Origin: Planctomycetaceae bacterium | Lineage (GTDB): Bacteria > Planctomycetota > Planctomycetia > Planctomycetales > Planctomycetaceae | Assembly (NCBI GenBank): GCA_021732975.1 | Contig: JAKFWC010000021.1 | Location: forward strand, 186,001-250,000 | DNA: 64,000 nt | Reading direction: 5' to 3' | In this document: piece by piece, positions 16,307 to 25,944 of the stretch | Position numbering within the stretch: position 1 is the stretch's first letter | Layout of the letters: every line of letters begins with the position of its first letter | Notes under the pieces: model-generated | The model's input: only the letters and a program-made list of their open reading frames with translations | Database searches by the model: none | Told to the model about the DNA's origin: nothing | Translations under genes and position numbers: made by a program

Positions 16307-17659
16307 GTGCGGTTGCTCGAATCGCGAGTGTTGCTCACGGCGCCGACGCTCAGCGGGGTCGTGGCAAACCAGTCGGTGAACGACAGTAGCTCGCTCGCGC
16401 CGTTTAACACGATGACCGTGAACGATCCCGATAACGAGAACATGTTCGCGCGGGTGACGATTCTGAATGGTGTTGTCCGTGGCGATTTTCTTTCGGGATC
16501 CACCGTGGGATGGAACCGTACCGTCGTCGGCAACGACATCAAGTACGAGCAATTCCTCCCGCCACAGCCGAATATCGGAAATGTCGTCGGGACCAAGATC
16601 CAGGGGCTGTCCTTCCAGCCACGTCTGAACGCGATCGCGCCGACCACCACCGAACTGACCGACATCACCGTGTTCGTCAACGACGGGCAGGCGACCGCGA
16701 CGGCGACCGTGCGGGTCACCACCACCAGCGTGAACGACTTTCCGTCCATCGGCGGCGCGGGCACCCTGTCGATGAGCGACAGTCAAATAGCCAACCCGTT
16801 CGGCACACTGAGAGTGATTGACTTAGACCGGCAGGAAGCGCTCGCCTCGGTGACGATTCTCAACGGCGTGGTCCGTGGCGATTTCACCAATGCGACCAGC
16901 GAAGGCTGGAACGTGCGACAAGTTGTCGGGAACAACATCACCTACAAGCGATTTTTCAGTCCGGGACCGAACGTCGGTGCGACCGTGGAGACTGCATTTC
17001 GGACCCTGACGTTCCGGCCGCGCAGCAATGTCCTCAGACCCGGTGCCACAGAACTGACAGACTTTCAGGTGACTTTCAGCGATGGCATCGCCCCCGCTGT
17101 GGCCAACACCGGCACGCGCGTAACCGTCACCAGCGTCAACGATGTCATTCAACTCTCCGGTTTCCCCGCCAATCAAACGATGAATGATAACCAAACGAAA
17201 GCTGTCTTCGGCTCGATAAATGTGATCGATCCGGACCGGCAGGACATGCTCGCGCGGATCACCATCGTGAACGGCGTCAATCAGGGCGACTTCACGGCCG
17301 CCTCGACCACCGGGTGGACTCGGACCGTCAGCGGCAGCAATATCGTTTACACACGGTACTTCGCGACCCTCCCGAACATCGGCGCTCAGGTCCAGCCGGC
17401 GATCCGTGCGCTGATCTTCGATCCACGAAACCTCCGGATCGGCGTGACCGAGGAGACCAGAATCCAGATCTTCCTCAACGACGGCATCACACCCGTTAGC
17501 ACCGCGACCACGGTCACCACCACCGGCGTCGTCGGCCGCCCCGCGGCACCCCTCGTTGCGCAGCCATTGCTCGACAGCGATACCACGACCATGATCCTGC
17601 CCGAAGTCCCGCAACCCGTCGCCAATCCGCTCGCCCGCCTCTTGAAGAAGCCGCGGTAA
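16307..17659 (+). CDS. LEPR-type secreted protein with three cadherin-like repeats
   Basis: 451 residues or fewer, depending on start. Near the N-terminus is 'LLESRVLLTAP', a variant of the LEPR-x-L-L motif that marks planctomycete extracellular proteins. Three repeats of ~125 residues follow, each with 'VTILNGVVRGDF' (or 'ITIVNGVNQGDF'), a 'GW..' segment, 'PN[IV]G', and a closing 'FNDG/FSDG' plus 'TSVND' linker, as in bacterial cadherin-like/adhesin repeats. The C-terminus is short and basic. The GTG at 16307 is the first start after an in-frame TGA at 16268; the real start is probably 16190 (see that entry), so the gene may be broken or read through. Confidence 0.65.
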   Translation: MRLLESRVLLTAPTLSGVVANQSVNDSSSLAPFNTMTVNDPDNENMFARVTILNGVVRGDFLSGSTVGWNRTVVGNDIKYEQFLPPQPNIGNVVGTKIQGLSFQPRLNAIAPTTTELTDITVFVNDGQATATATVRVTTTSVNDFPSIGGAGTLSMSDSQIANPFGTLRVIDLDRQEALASVTILNGVVRGDFTNATSEGWNVRQVVGNNITYKRFFSPGPNVGATVETAFRTLTFRPRSNVLRPGATELTDFQVTFSDGIAPAVANTGTRVTVTSVNDVIQLSGFPANQTMNDNQTKAVFGSINVIDPDRQDMLARITIVNGVNQGDFTAASTTGWTRTVSGSNIVYTRYFATLPNIGAQVQPAIRALIFDPRNLRIGVTEETRIQIFLNDGITPVSTATTVTTTGVVGRPAAPLVAQPLLDSDTTTMILPEVPQPVANPLARLLKKPR

Positions 17660-17679
17660 ACGACGCATCGGCTCACGCA

Positions 17680-17825
17680 TTGTGCGCGGGTCTTGTTGTG
17701 CGCGGGTCTCCCGACCCCGCACTCTTCCTTGACCGAAGGTCTCTTCCGTGTTGGTCAAACGAAGGCAAAACAAGAGGAGACCTACGGTCACAACCCGTGC
17801 GGGGTCGGGAGACCCGCGCACAACA
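17680..17825. repeat. Class A palindromic repeat, copy 1 ('gcgcgggtctcccgacc')
   Basis: Outer arms 'ttgtgcgcgggtctcc...' and its reverse complement enclose inner arms 'gaccgaaggtctc' / 'gagacctacggtc'. The left end is partly duplicated ('ttgtgcgcgggtc' twice). Other copies are at 23188-23315 and 25945-26073. Confidence 0.8.
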
Positions 17826-17847
17826 GGGTCGAACCGCCGAGAAAACC

Positions 17848-17945
17848 GTGCCACCCACGGCTTCGGAGTCCGCGGAGAAGCAGTGCGGTTGTTTCGGGAA
17901 GCGCCCGAAGACACTGCTTCTGCGAAGACTCCGAAGCCGTGGCAC
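17848..17945. repeat. Inverted repeat 'gtgccacccacggcttcgg'
   Basis: Left arm from 17848 ('gtgccacccacggcttcgg..gcagtg') pairs with a right arm ending at 17945 ('cactgcttctgcg..ccgaagccgtggcac') with a few mismatches. It is 22 bases from the class A copy. Confidence 0.7.
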
Positions 17946-18197
17946 AGCGCGCATTTTCGATCAAGCAGGGCCACCCCGCCAATCTGGTCTCCACGAGACT
18001 TGATGACCTGATCCCGAAAACCCTTACGCTGACTTTACACCCTCCAACCGTTCAGGTTAGCGAGAAGAAACATCGTCTTATGGGGCTTCTCGTCCCCTCG
18101 CGACTGCGCATGCGGTAACTTTGAGATCACGGGGCAATACAGCGAATCTCGCCCGATCCATGCTGCCCCGGACAATCTTACCTGCCAGGAAATCTCG

Positions 18198-18917
18198 ATG
18201 GTCAAGTCGCTGAGCCTTGTCGCCTGTTTATTCCTCTTTGGAACGGCCCTCGTTGCCGCCGAGGAACGCGTCGTCCCCTTGAAAGGGGTGTACAAGGAAA
18301 TCAATACCAAGCGCGAAATGCAGGCGATTTCGACCTTCATGAAAGGGACTGAAGAACAGAAGGAGCAGCTCGCCGAAACCATTCAGGAGCATCCGGAACG
18401 CTACGCTCCCGCGGCCTTCTTCCACCTGTCGCACTATCTGTTCGAACAGGAAGAAGAGGAGGACGCCCTCTTCTGGCTCTATGCCGCCCGCATCCGCACG
18501 TGGTACGACATCAAGCGCTGCACCGACCCCTCCGTCGGCGACTCGGTCGAAGTCCTGAACGGCCAATTACCCCCGCTGCTCCGGCTCATTCAGTTCGAAG
18601 ACCTCGACACCGCAAAACGCCAGATGAAGCGGGCCATCGCCTGGGACCGCAAGACCGCGCACAAGTACGACGCCCGCTGGATCGCGCTCCACGGCATTCG
18701 AGCCTCCCTTCCCGCTGCCGCCGACGGCAAAGAATCCCCGCTGACAATCTCTGAAGACAAGTGGGAAGACCTTGCCGAGACGCATCGCAAGGAATATCAC
18801 AAAACCTGGCTCGAAGACCTGAAGTCACTCACCCCCGAGCAAATGACGCAGATCGAAGCCAAGATTGAAGAACTCCGCGAGGACGCCGAAACCGCCGCGG
18901 AGTCTGAAGAGGAATGA
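18198..18917 (+). CDS. Secreted protein of unknown function
   Basis: 239 residues. A clear signal peptide ('SLSLVACLFLFGTALVAA') is preceded by 'caggaaat' as ribosome-binding site. The mature part is helical and highly charged, with a central 'ERYAPAAFFHLSHYLFEQEEEE' type stretch and an acidic C-terminal tail ('LREDAETAAESEEE'). The middle portion resembles a TPR-like helical array, but no repeat consensus could be confirmed. No neighbour suggests a pathway. Confidence 0.75.
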   Translation: MVKSLSLVACLFLFGTALVAAEERVVPLKGVYKEINTKREMQAISTFMKGTEEQKEQLAETIQEHPERYAPAAFFHLSHYLFEQEEEEDALFWLYAARIRTWYDIKRCTDPSVGDSVEVLNGQLPPLLRLIQFEDLDTAKRQMKRAIAWDRKTAHKYDARWIALHGIRASLPAAADGKESPLTISEDKWEDLAETHRKEYHKTWLEDLKSLTPEQMTQIEAKIEELREDAETAAESEEE

Positions 18918-18987
18918 CGCTGACTGCGATTGTCGTTTCGTCAACGTCGACTCCGGTAATTTACGGGGGTTACCCGCCCGTATGTCG

Positions 18988-19578
18988 CTATGTCATATCC
19001 ATGTGGGGAATCGCGGTGAGTCCGTACTTTTTCAGTAGCCACTCCAGCACCGCCTTCTGATCTGAGATGGTAGCGCGGCGAATCTGGGACAGCAGGTGTA
19101 CGCGGTCCGGCTTGGGCATGGATGTGTTTTGCAAACCTTCGTTGCAATTCGTGCACACTGCCCGCAAGTTGTTCGGTGTATCTTCGCCACCCTTTGATTT
19201 ATCAACGATGTGTCCCATCGTCAGACGGACAGGCCGATTCCCGCCGAGTGGATCGGGGTCTCCGGCCGCGACCCCACACATCTGGCAAGTGTAACCGTTT
19301 CGTTCGAGCACCCAAGCACGCGTCTCTTTGGAGATCCCTCGGGCAAACGCGGGGACTCGTGTGATTGTTTCCAGCAGATATTGATTCGGCTTCAAGTCCG
19401 CGCGGTCTTTGTGCGAGAGGATCTGATATCCGTCCTCATTACGCAACTCGCGAACGCGCCGAGCCCATTCGACGGCTCCGCCACTGGCGGCTTGAACGTC
19501 GCGCGACTCAACAATTTTTCCGAGGTTACTCAAAAAGAACTCGAGTATTCGCTGCTTTGATCCGGGGCTTTTTGCCAT
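18988..19578 (-). CDS. HNH restriction endonuclease (type II R-M)
   Basis: 196 residues. The N-terminal ~75 residues look like a winged-helix DNA-binding segment ('KQRILEFFLSNLGKIVESRD'). The C-terminal part is a treble-clef HNH domain: zinc cysteines C98/C101 ('CQMCG') and C142/C145 ('CTNC'), catalytic H123 in 'GHIVDKSKGG', and 'TPNNLRAVC' supplying the asparagine. The gene overlaps the methyltransferase start-to-stop junction by 53 bases and follows it on the same strand, the standard order for a coupled R-M pair. The target sequence cannot be read from the protein. Confidence 0.85.
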   Translation of the reverse strand: MAKSPGSKQRILEFFLSNLGKIVESRDVQAASGGAVEWARRVRELRNEDGYQILSHKDRADLKPNQYLLETITRVPAFARGISKETRAWVLERNGYTCQMCGVAAGDPDPLGGNRPVRLTMGHIVDKSKGGEDTPNNLRAVCTNCNEGLQNTSMPKPDRVHLLSQIRRATISDQKAVLEWLLKKYGLTAIPHMDMT

Positions 19579-20413
19579 TCCGAGAGTGCTCCGACTTGGT
19601 CATCTGGGCATATTCCGGGTTGATCTCGATGAGCACGGCGTCCCGACCAATTTCATTCGCAGCGACACCTGTTGTTCCCGAACCTCCAAACGGATCAAGA
19701 ACCGTATCACCCGGCCGCGATCCCAAAGCGATGCAGCGCCGGGCAAGCTCCCGCGGAAATGCGGCGGGATGACCGTAGTTACTGGGATCGGGGCCGAGAA
19801 CCCAACAGTTGCGAAGATTGGCACCGGTCGGCTCACGAACCGCCGTCGCGTCGTAGTAGTAACCGATGGATTTGGCGAAGAGAAACACATCCTCGGTGGC
19901 ATTGGTCGGCCGGTTTTTGACGCTCTCCGGCATGGCTGTTTTTTTGACCCAGGTAATCCGGGATCGCAGGATCCAGCCGTCCGTCTGCAGCGCGAACGCG
20001 ACGCGCCAGGGAAGACCCATTAAATCACGGTCTTTCAGCCCCCAGACTTCAGGAACTTTGCAGTTTCGCTTCTGAATCATCTTCCGTGTGTTGCCGACGA
20101 CAGCATTGGGCCCATGCATCCCGGTTCCGCCATTGCGGGCATAGCCATCGCCGACGTTCAGCCACAAAGTTCCGTCATTGCGCAGCACGCGGCGAACTTC
20201 ACGAAAGATCGCCACCAGATTCTGCACGTAGAGATCGGGAGACGCCTCCGCGCCGATCTGCGCTTCGTGGTCGTAGTCGCGCAATCCCCAATAGGGGGGC
20301 GATGTCACGCAACATTGAATGGTTTCGGCCGCGATCGCGGGAAGGACGTGCAGGCTGTCACCGACAAAAACTTGACAACCGGGCTTAGATTGAGCACTCA
20401 TCCCTGATCCCAT
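19526..20413 (-). CDS. Beta-class DNA methyltransferase (N4-C or N6-A), type II R-M
   Basis: 295 residues. The motif order is catalytic IV first ('TSPPYWGLRDY', SPPY at 38-41) and SAM motif I last ('DPFGGSGTT' at 240-248), which defines beta-class amino-methyltransferases. SPPY is shared by N4-cytosine and N6-adenine enzymes, with 'SPPY' slightly more usual for N4-cytosine. It should protect host DNA against the HNH nuclease encoded in the overlapping downstream gene. Either of two methionines (20413 or 20401) may be the start. No control protein or Vsr gene is adjacent. Confidence 0.88.
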   Translation of the reverse strand: MGSGMSAQSKPGCQVFVGDSLHVLPAIAAETIQCCVTSPPYWGLRDYDHEAQIGAEASPDLYVQNLVAIFREVRRVLRNDGTLWLNVGDGYARNGGTGMHGPNAVVGNTRKMIQKRNCKVPEVWGLKDRDLMGLPWRVAFALQTDGWILRSRITWVKKTAMPESVKNRPTNATEDVFLFAKSIGYYYDATAVREPTGANLRNCWVLGPDPSNYGHPAAFPRELARRCIALGSRPGDTVLDPFGGSGTTGVAANEIGRDAVLIEINPEYAQMTKSEHSRNGKKPRIKAANTRVLFE

Positions 20414-20515
20414 CGTTACAGCAGCAAGGCACCATCATCTGTTGGGATTATCAGGTCGATGAGATGAGCTTGCAACATCACGTCGAAGATTGCGATGCGT
20501 AACTGGGAAACAGTC

Positions 20516-20587
20516 GTAGGGTGGGCTGTGCCGACCAATCTTTCGTGTCACTTTACATCGAAGACGGTGGGCACAGCCCACCCTATA
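20516..20587. repeat. 'gggtgggctgtgcc' inverted repeat
   Basis: 'tagggtgggctgtgcc' pairs with 'gggcacagcccaccctata'. Related elements are at 29055-29173 and 33377-33394. Confidence 0.7.
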
Positions 20588-20590
20588 CGT

Positions 20591-23062
20591 CTATTCTGCG
20601 TCCAATCCTTCCCCAAACTCCGCTTCCGGTTCGGCTTCGACTGTGGCCACCGCGTCTCCCAAATCGGCGGGGGTGAGGAGTGGTTTTTGTGGGCCGCGGT
20701 CGAGGTTGACGAGGTCGGGGTCGGTGGCGTGGAGCAGTGCGGAGTCGGTGCTTTGCGGGTCGACGGTGTGGCAGGCGGTAGTGAGGCGGACGGCGAGGTC
20801 GCGGAGTTCGTCACGCCACGCTTGCGGGTCGATCTCCGGCGGGGCGAGCTGGCTGAATTCGCCGAGCAATAAACTCAGCCGCAGGATGTGGCGGAAGACG
20901 ATCCCTTCCTGTTTCACCAGGTCGCGGCCGCTGGTGTATTTGGCGAAATCGCCGCCAAAGTCGAGCAGGTCGCCCGCGATCCACACCGGGGTGATGGGGG
21001 CGGTGATGTCCGGGTACTCGGTCTCGAAGACCATGCGGACTTTATCAGCGAGCGGCGGCGCGTACTTGCGTTCTTCAAACGGAATATCGGGATCGAACTC
21101 GGGGTAAAGATCGCCCGCGGGGAGCAATCCGCGACTGACGATGTCCCCGTCGATCCGTGTCAACGCCAACGGCCCCGGCGGCATCTTATGCGGCGGCGGG
21201 ACGCGAACAAACTTCAGCATCGACCGCGGAAAATCGAGGGCCGCTTCCCACAACTGTAACCGCTCGCCGGGATCGGCGACGCCCAGGTGCTGGATGAGAT
21301 AGTCGCCGAACAGCGGGTTGATGCTGCGGAAGACGAGCAGCCGCGCGAGTTTGTCCGTCGGCGTCGCCACCATCGGGCGATAGCGTTCGGGGACGTGCTC
21401 CACCGCGGGGGCTTTGATCCCTTGAGCCGCCCATTGCTGATTGAGTGCGGTCTGCAATTGTTGGGAGAGCCATGATGTCTTGGGAGCGGCAGGCGGAGGC
21501 GGCGCTTGCCCCGGCGGTGTCGGTTCTGGTGGCGGCGGCGGGGGCGGATCGAGCACGATGTAGCCGCCCGCGTGTAACGTCATCAGCATGCGGTCGAGAA
21601 CTTTTTCCCCGGCGTCGAGCAGCTTCGGTTCCATGAGCCGTTTGCGGACGAGCACCCGCAGGCGGTCCACTTCCGGCGAGAGTTGCAAGAGGTACGCCAG
21701 CAGTCGCCACGGCAGCGGACCGCGGCTGACGAGTTGCCCCGGCGGCGCGATGCGGAGCTTGTCGAACTGCGATTCGTTCCAGTATTGCCGCTCGGGACTG
21801 CGCGTCGGCATCTTCTTCTTCATCTGCTTTTTCGCACGGATGAGGTTCGGATCCTTCGTGTCCTCGGGGATCTGGTCGTACTTTTCCTTCCAGCGGAGAA
21901 TCTTCACGTCGTCCTCATGCGGCAGGGCGAAGACGAAGCCCTCTTTGTCGAACTGCGGCCGTCCCGCGCGGCCGAACATCTGATGAGCCGAACTCGGGTC
22001 GATCACCTTCTGCTCGCCCGGTTTTCCTTTGAGCAGACACGGCAACACAACCGAGCGGGCCGGGAGATTAATCCCCGCGGCGAGGGTTTCCGTACACATG
22101 CAGATCGACAATAACTTCTTCTGAAAGAGATGTTCGACAATGCGGCGATACTTCGGCAGCAGCCCCGCATGGTGGACGCCGACGCCGCGGAAGAGCAGCT
22201 GTTTCAGTTTAGGACCGATGCCTTTGGACCAGTCGCTTTTCGCGAGTTCGACGCCGAGTTCTTTCTGTTGGCCCTCCGCAAGCAGACTGCGGCCTTTGAG
22301 TTCTTCCGCGACGCTCCAGCATTCTTCACGATTGAAGCAGAAGACCAGCGCCGGCGTGTACTTTGACTCGGCGTCTCCCACGGCCATTTCTTCGAGATGT
22401 TCGGTGAGGAGTTTATCGGGCACCCAGCGGAAATTGAGGGGCACCTTGCGGTCGCTGCTCTGTACGAGTTCCAACCGCCGACCGTGACAGCGTTCCAGCC
22501 ACAACAGGAAATCGATGGAGTTGCCGACGGTCGCGGAGAGAAGCAGCAACCGCACGTGTTTCGGCAAGAGTGAGAGGGCGAACTCCCAGACGATGCCGCG
22601 CTCGGGATCGGAGAAACTGTGGAACTCGTCCATCACGACGCCGAGGACGTTGGTGAAATCGAAGGCTTCGGGATGAAGCAGTCGGTTCAGCAGAATCTCG
22701 GCGACGACGACCAGCACTTTGGCGTCCGGGTTCACCTTGCGGTTGCCGGTCACAAGGCCGACATCATCGCGAGAAAAGCCCCAGCGCTCGGCGGCGACTT
22801 GCAGTTCGACGAACTTCTGTTCGGTCAACGCAATCAGGGGCGTGGTGTAGTACATCACCCGACCGGTGTGGAGTGCCTCGAACGCGGCCGCCTCAGCAAT
22901 GAGCGTTTTGCCGGTCCCGGTCGGCGCACAAACGAGGACGCCGGTGTCGCTGGAGAACCATGCCAGCAACGCGTCTTCCTGCACCGGATACGGCGTGAAC
23001 GGTAACTGGTCGAAATACCGCTGAGCCAGATCATCGCGGGACGGCACCGTCGCATCGGTCAT
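20591..23062 (-). CDS. Ski2-like DExH-box helicase
   Basis: 823 residues, a superfamily 2 helicase of the Ski2/Mtr4/Hel308 type, probably acting on RNA or repair intermediates. Motif I is 'APTGTGKT' (46-53), motif II is DEFH (145-148), motif III SAT (176-178) and motif VI '[12 protein letters not shown]' (360-371); the '[11 protein letters not shown]' block (~293-303) is diagnostic for Ski2-like enzymes. A proline-rich linker (506-527) separates the helicase core from a ~300-residue C-terminal region with no recognised domain. It is monocistronic between repeats. Confidence 0.88.
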   Translation of the reverse strand: MTDATVPSRDDLAQRYFDQLPFTPYPVQEDALLAWFSSDTGVLVCAPTGTGKTLIAEAAAFEALHTGRVMYYTTPLIALTEQKFVELQVAAERWGFSRDDVGLVTGNRKVNPDAKVLVVVAEILLNRLLHPEAFDFTNVLGVVMDEFHSFSDPERGIVWEFALSLLPKHVRLLLLSATVGNSIDFLLWLERCHGRRLELVQSSDRKVPLNFRWVPDKLLTEHLEEMAVGDAESKYTPALVFCFNREECWSVAEELKGRSLLAEGQQKELGVELAKSDWSKGIGPKLKQLLFRGVGVHHAGLLPKYRRIVEHLFQKKLLSICMCTETLAAGINLPARSVVLPCLLKGKPGEQKVIDPSSAHQMFGRAGRPQFDKEGFVFALPHEDDVKILRWKEKYDQIPEDTKDPNLIRAKKQMKKKMPTRSPERQYWNESQFDKLRIAPPGQLVSRGPLPWRLLAYLLQLSPEVDRLRVLVRKRLMEPKLLDAGEKVLDRMLMTLHAGGYIVLDPPPPPPPEPTPPGQAPPPPAAPKTSWLSQQLQTALNQQWAAQGIKAPAVEHVPERYRPMVATPTDKLARLLVFRSINPLFGDYLIQHLGVADPGERLQLWEAALDFPRSMLKFVRVPPPHKMPPGPLALTRIDGDIVSRGLLPAGDLYPEFDPDIPFEERKYAPPLADKVRMVFETEYPDITAPITPVWIAGDLLDFGGDFAKYTSGRDLVKQEGIVFRHILRLSLLLGEFSQLAPPEIDPQAWRDELRDLAVRLTTACHTVDPQSTDSALLHATDPDLVNLDRGPQKPLLTPADLGDAVATVEAEPEAEFGEGLDAE

Positions 23063-23406
23063 GAAAGCAATCTTTTCCGAGGGATCATCATCAGTGGGCT
23101 TTGATTGTTGCAGTATTCGTCATCACATCCCGCACTGCAAGGACGCCCCAGAAGCCCAGCCTTTCTTAAGGCTGGGGCTCTTCCCCGTTGTGCGCGGGTC
23201 TCCCGACCCCGCACTCTCCATGACCGCAGGTCTCCTCTTCGTCTTTGTTGAGACAGTGCAAAAGAGGAGACCTGCGGTGGAAGACTTGTGCGGGGTCGGG
23301 AGACCCGCGCACAACAAGGGCTGGGGTGCTCTCCTTGCCGCCGCTGCCAATCGACATCACAATGTCGGCAAGAAGATTCATCGTTATCATCGAAGGACAC
23401 GCATCC
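23063..23406. other. Divergent intergenic region with class A repeat
   Basis: The gap (344 bases) between the helicase and the aminotransferase holds a small hairpin 'cccagcctt/aaggctggg' (23157-23176) and class A copy 2. An open frame covers part of it on the plus strand, but it reads through the repeat and is not a gene. Confidence 0.6.
23188..23315. repeat. Class A palindromic repeat, copy 2
   Basis: Outer arms starting 'ttgtgcgcgggtctcccg' and ending 'cgggagacccgcgcacaa'; inner arms 'gaccgcaggtctcctc' and 'gaggagacctgcggt'. Confidence 0.85.
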
Positions 23407-24582
23407 ATGCTTCCCGCCCCTGTTTCGCCGTCGCGCCGCATTCTGATGGGGCCTGGTCCCAGTGACGTTCCGCACCGCGTGCTCGCAGCCCTGGCCGCGC
23501 CGACGGTCGGGCATCTCGATCCGTATTTCCTGCAGATCATGGACGAACTGCAGACCATGCTGCGGCAGGTTTTCTGCACGCAGAACAAGTTGACGCTCGC
23601 CGTCAGCGGCACCGGCAGCGCGGGGATGGAGACGACTGTCGTCAATCTCATCGAACCCGGCGACAAGATGGTCGTCTGCGTCAACGGCGTCTTCGGCGGT
23701 CGCATGGCCGATGTCGCCCGCCGCGCCGGTGCCGAAGTCTTTTTGCTCGAACGACCGTACGGCGAGATTTTCGATGCGGCCGAGATCGAAGCCGCGTTGA
23801 AGAAGCACAGCCCGAAAGTCGTCGGCATCGTCAACGCGGAAACGTCGACCGGGGCACATCAACCCGTCGAGGAAATCGCGAAGCTGTGTCACGCGCATGG
23901 AGCTTTGATTCTCGTGGATTGCGTCACATCCCTCGGTGGCGTCCCGTTGGAAGTCGATAAGTGGGAACTCGACGCGGTCTACAGCGGGACGCAGAAGTGC
24001 CTGAGCTGCCCGCCCGGTCTCGCCCCAGTGACGTTCAGTGATCGGGCCGTCGCCGCCATTGATGCGCGCAAGACGAAGGTCCAAAGCTGGTATCTCGACA
24101 TGCAGATGGTGAAGGACTACTGGGGCAGCAGCCGGGCGTATCACCATACCGCCCCCATCAACATGAACTACAGCCTGCACGAAGCCCTGCGGTTGGTCCT
24201 CGAAGAAGGCTTGCCGGCCCGGTTCGCGCGACACCACCGCAATCACATCGCCCTGCGCGATGGTCTCGCCGCGATGGGGATTCAATACGCGGTCCCGGCA
24301 ACGCATCGGCTGCCGATGCTCAACGCAGTGAAGATTCCCGCGGGAGTGGATGATGTCGCCGTGCGGAAGCAGTTACTCACCGAGTTCGGCATCGAAATCG
24401 GCGGCGGCCTGGGACCGTGGAAAGGACAAGTCTGGCGCATCGGTTTGATGGGTTCGACCTCATCCGCATCAAACGTGCTGCTGTTCCTCGCGGCGCTCGA
24501 AAAATGCCTGCTCGATAAGGGGGCGAGTGTCCCTCCGGGGGCTGGTGTCGCCGCCGCGAATGCATCCTACCGCGCGGGATGA
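23407..24582 (+). CDS. Class V aminotransferase (serine/alanine-glyoxylate type)
   Basis: 391 residues, PLP-dependent, cytoplasmic. It belongs to the alanine-glyoxylate/serine-pyruvate aminotransferase group: '[12 protein letters not shown]' at the N-terminus, '[16 protein letters not shown]' for PLP phosphate binding, 'DCVTSLGG' for the PLP-ring aspartate, and Schiff-base lysine K197 in 'SGTQKCLSC'. The ATG at 23407 was chosen because the longer frame upstream runs through a repeat; 'aagga' lies about 10 bases before it. Likely reactions are glyoxylate to glycine with alanine or serine as donor. A small membrane-protein gene follows 12 bases later. Confidence 0.88.
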   Translation: MLPAPVSPSRRILMGPGPSDVPHRVLAALAAPTVGHLDPYFLQIMDELQTMLRQVFCTQNKLTLAVSGTGSAGMETTVVNLIEPGDKMVVCVNGVFGGRMADVARRAGAEVFLLERPYGEIFDAAEIEAALKKHSPKVVGIVNAETSTGAHQPVEEIAKLCHAHGALILVDCVTSLGGVPLEVDKWELDAVYSGTQKCLSCPPGLAPVTFSDRAVAAIDARKTKVQSWYLDMQMVKDYWGSSRAYHHTAPINMNYSLHEALRLVLEEGLPARFARHHRNHIALRDGLAAMGIQYAVPATHRLPMLNAVKIPAGVDDVAVRKQLLTEFGIEIGGGLGPWKGQVWRIGLMGSTSSASNVLLFLAALEKCLLDKGASVPPGAGVAAANASYRAG

Positions 24583-24594
24583 CTGAGCCCGACA

Positions 24595-24948
24595 ATGGGT
24601 GTGACTGATCCGGTACTGCGCTCATCCTACCCGCCGGATGTCTGGCGTCGCCGGGGCAGGTACGGCTTGATTGGATTTTTTACGCTGACGGTCATGTACT
24701 GGCTCTCGATTTTCCCCGTGTGCTGGTTCTACATGCGCTACCATCTCCCTCCACCGTATGACCGTCTTGTTGCGGTCTCTTATCAGCCGGTCATCGAGGT
24801 GATGGTGCGGCTTCCACGCCCGTTGCGTGATGTCGTCGATTGGGGCATTGGGTTAGGTGCCCCATACGGCGTCACTGTCGATGTCGGTGATCCGACAGGA
24901 ATTCGCTGGAGTAAACCCGGTTACAATGTCACATTCTTGGGGTGGTGA
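24595..24948 (+). CDS. Small membrane protein of unknown function
   Basis: 117 residues with one strong hydrophobic segment near residues 24-47 ('YGLIGFFTLTVMYWLSIF') after an arginine-rich stretch ('WRRRGRY'). It follows the aminotransferase by 12 bases, so it may be co-transcribed. No domain recognised. A tryptophan- and proline-rich composition argues for real coding. Confidence 0.6.
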   Translation: MGVTDPVLRSSYPPDVWRRRGRYGLIGFFTLTVMYWLSIFPVCWFYMRYHLPPPYDRLVAVSYQPVIEVMVRLPRPLRDVVDWGIGLGAPYGVTVDVGDPTGIRWSKPGYNVTFLGW

Positions 24949-24962
24949 GCGTTCCATATGAC

Positions 24963-25919
24963 TTACTTCGCCGCGTCGCGCAGCGCCTTCCATGTCGCGA
25001 AGGATGGGTACGGTTCGCGTTTGACGGACAGCAGTCCCCATGATTTTTCGATGACGAGCTTGGACTCTTCCGCTTTCCATGGCAAATCGAATGCTTCGAA
25101 GGCGACGCCGTGGAAGACGAAGGTGGCATCGACTTTCCGCACGGTGCCGCCGCGGGTGTAGGCCGTCCAGAAGGCTTGCTGCGTGGTGGGAGTGTATGCG
25201 GGTTTGCCGTCGTGGGGGAAACCGGTTTCCTTCACGAGCACGGGTTTATTGGTTTGCGACGCCAGTTTGGCGGCCTCGTCGTGGACCCATGCGGCGGCGG
25301 CTTCGGCGGCGAGGTTTTCGCGATCGAACACTGGGTGAATATTCGGCGCGAGAAAATCACCAAACTCGCGGACAATTTTTCGCTGATAGCCCACCAGCGG
25401 CTCACTCGTCGTGAGCGGAACTGTCTTTCCGAGCCGATGCCTCAACCGCCGTTCTGCGATCCGCAGGTCTTCTTCTTCGTAACGGTTAAAGGTCAGCCCT
25501 TCGTTGCCCACGATGATGCCGACCGCCATGTCCTTGCCGAACTGTTCCGCCAGTGCGGCGACGCCGTCGAGTTCCGCCGCCGAGCGAATCTCCCACACGG
25601 CAAGCAGCACCGCGCGAAAGCCGAGTTCCTTCGCCAGCGCGACCGTCCGCGGCGTGGACGATTCGTTGTAGCCGTAGAGCACCAGCCCATCGAACGCCGG
25701 CCGCAGAGCTTCGAGATCTTTGCGAAGCGATGTCGTCGTCACGCGACGGTTGTTGACCTCTTGCCGCGGGTCGAGTTCCGACGGCGTGTAGGTGATCATC
25801 AACGCTGGTGGGTTGCCCTGCAGATAGCGGAACAACGCGGGTTCTTCCGCTGCGATCGTGGTTGACAACAGCCCAACCACAGAGACAATCAGGGCCAGTT
25901 GCTCAAGAGTCCGCTTCAT
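24963..25919 (-). CDS. GH17-like exported glucanase
   Basis: 318 residues. A signal peptide starts at 25919 ('LALIVSVVGLLSTTIAA'); a longer frame extends upstream through a repeat and was not used. The TIM-barrel motifs of glycoside hydrolase family 17 are present: acid/base E140 in 'IIVGNEGL' and nucleophile E231 in 'VKETGFPHDG'. GH17 enzymes cleave or transfer beta-1,3-glucan. The substrate could be environmental laminarin-like glucan; this is inferred from family only. It is convergent with the small membrane protein and lies next to class A copy 3. Confidence 0.85.
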   Translation of the reverse strand: MKRTLEQLALIVSVVGLLSTTIAAEEPALFRYLQGNPPALMITYTPSELDPRQEVNNRRVTTTSLRKDLEALRPAFDGLVLYGYNESSTPRTVALAKELGFRAVLLAVWEIRSAAELDGVAALAEQFGKDMAVGIIVGNEGLTFNRYEEEDLRIAERRLRHRLGKTVPLTTSEPLVGYQRKIVREFGDFLAPNIHPVFDRENLAAEAAAAWVHDEAAKLASQTNKPVLVKETGFPHDGKPAYTPTTQQAFWTAYTRGGTVRKVDATFVFHGVAFEAFDLPWKAEESKLVIEKSWGLLSVKREPYPSFATWKALRDAAK

Positions 25920-25944
25920 CGAATGTCCTAAAGTAATCGGCGCT

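Larger units (their letters stand above)
17660..18197. other. Repeat-filled intergenic region (538 bases)
   Basis: Two different long inverted repeats lie back to back (17680-17825 and 17848-17945). The remaining ~250 bases should hold the promoter of the secreted protein at 18198. No gene seen. Confidence 0.65.

Noticed and set aside
23245..23406. Upstream extension of the aminotransferase frame
   Set aside because: It runs through a class A repeat and lacks a ribosome-binding site; ATG 23407 fits the family N-terminus.
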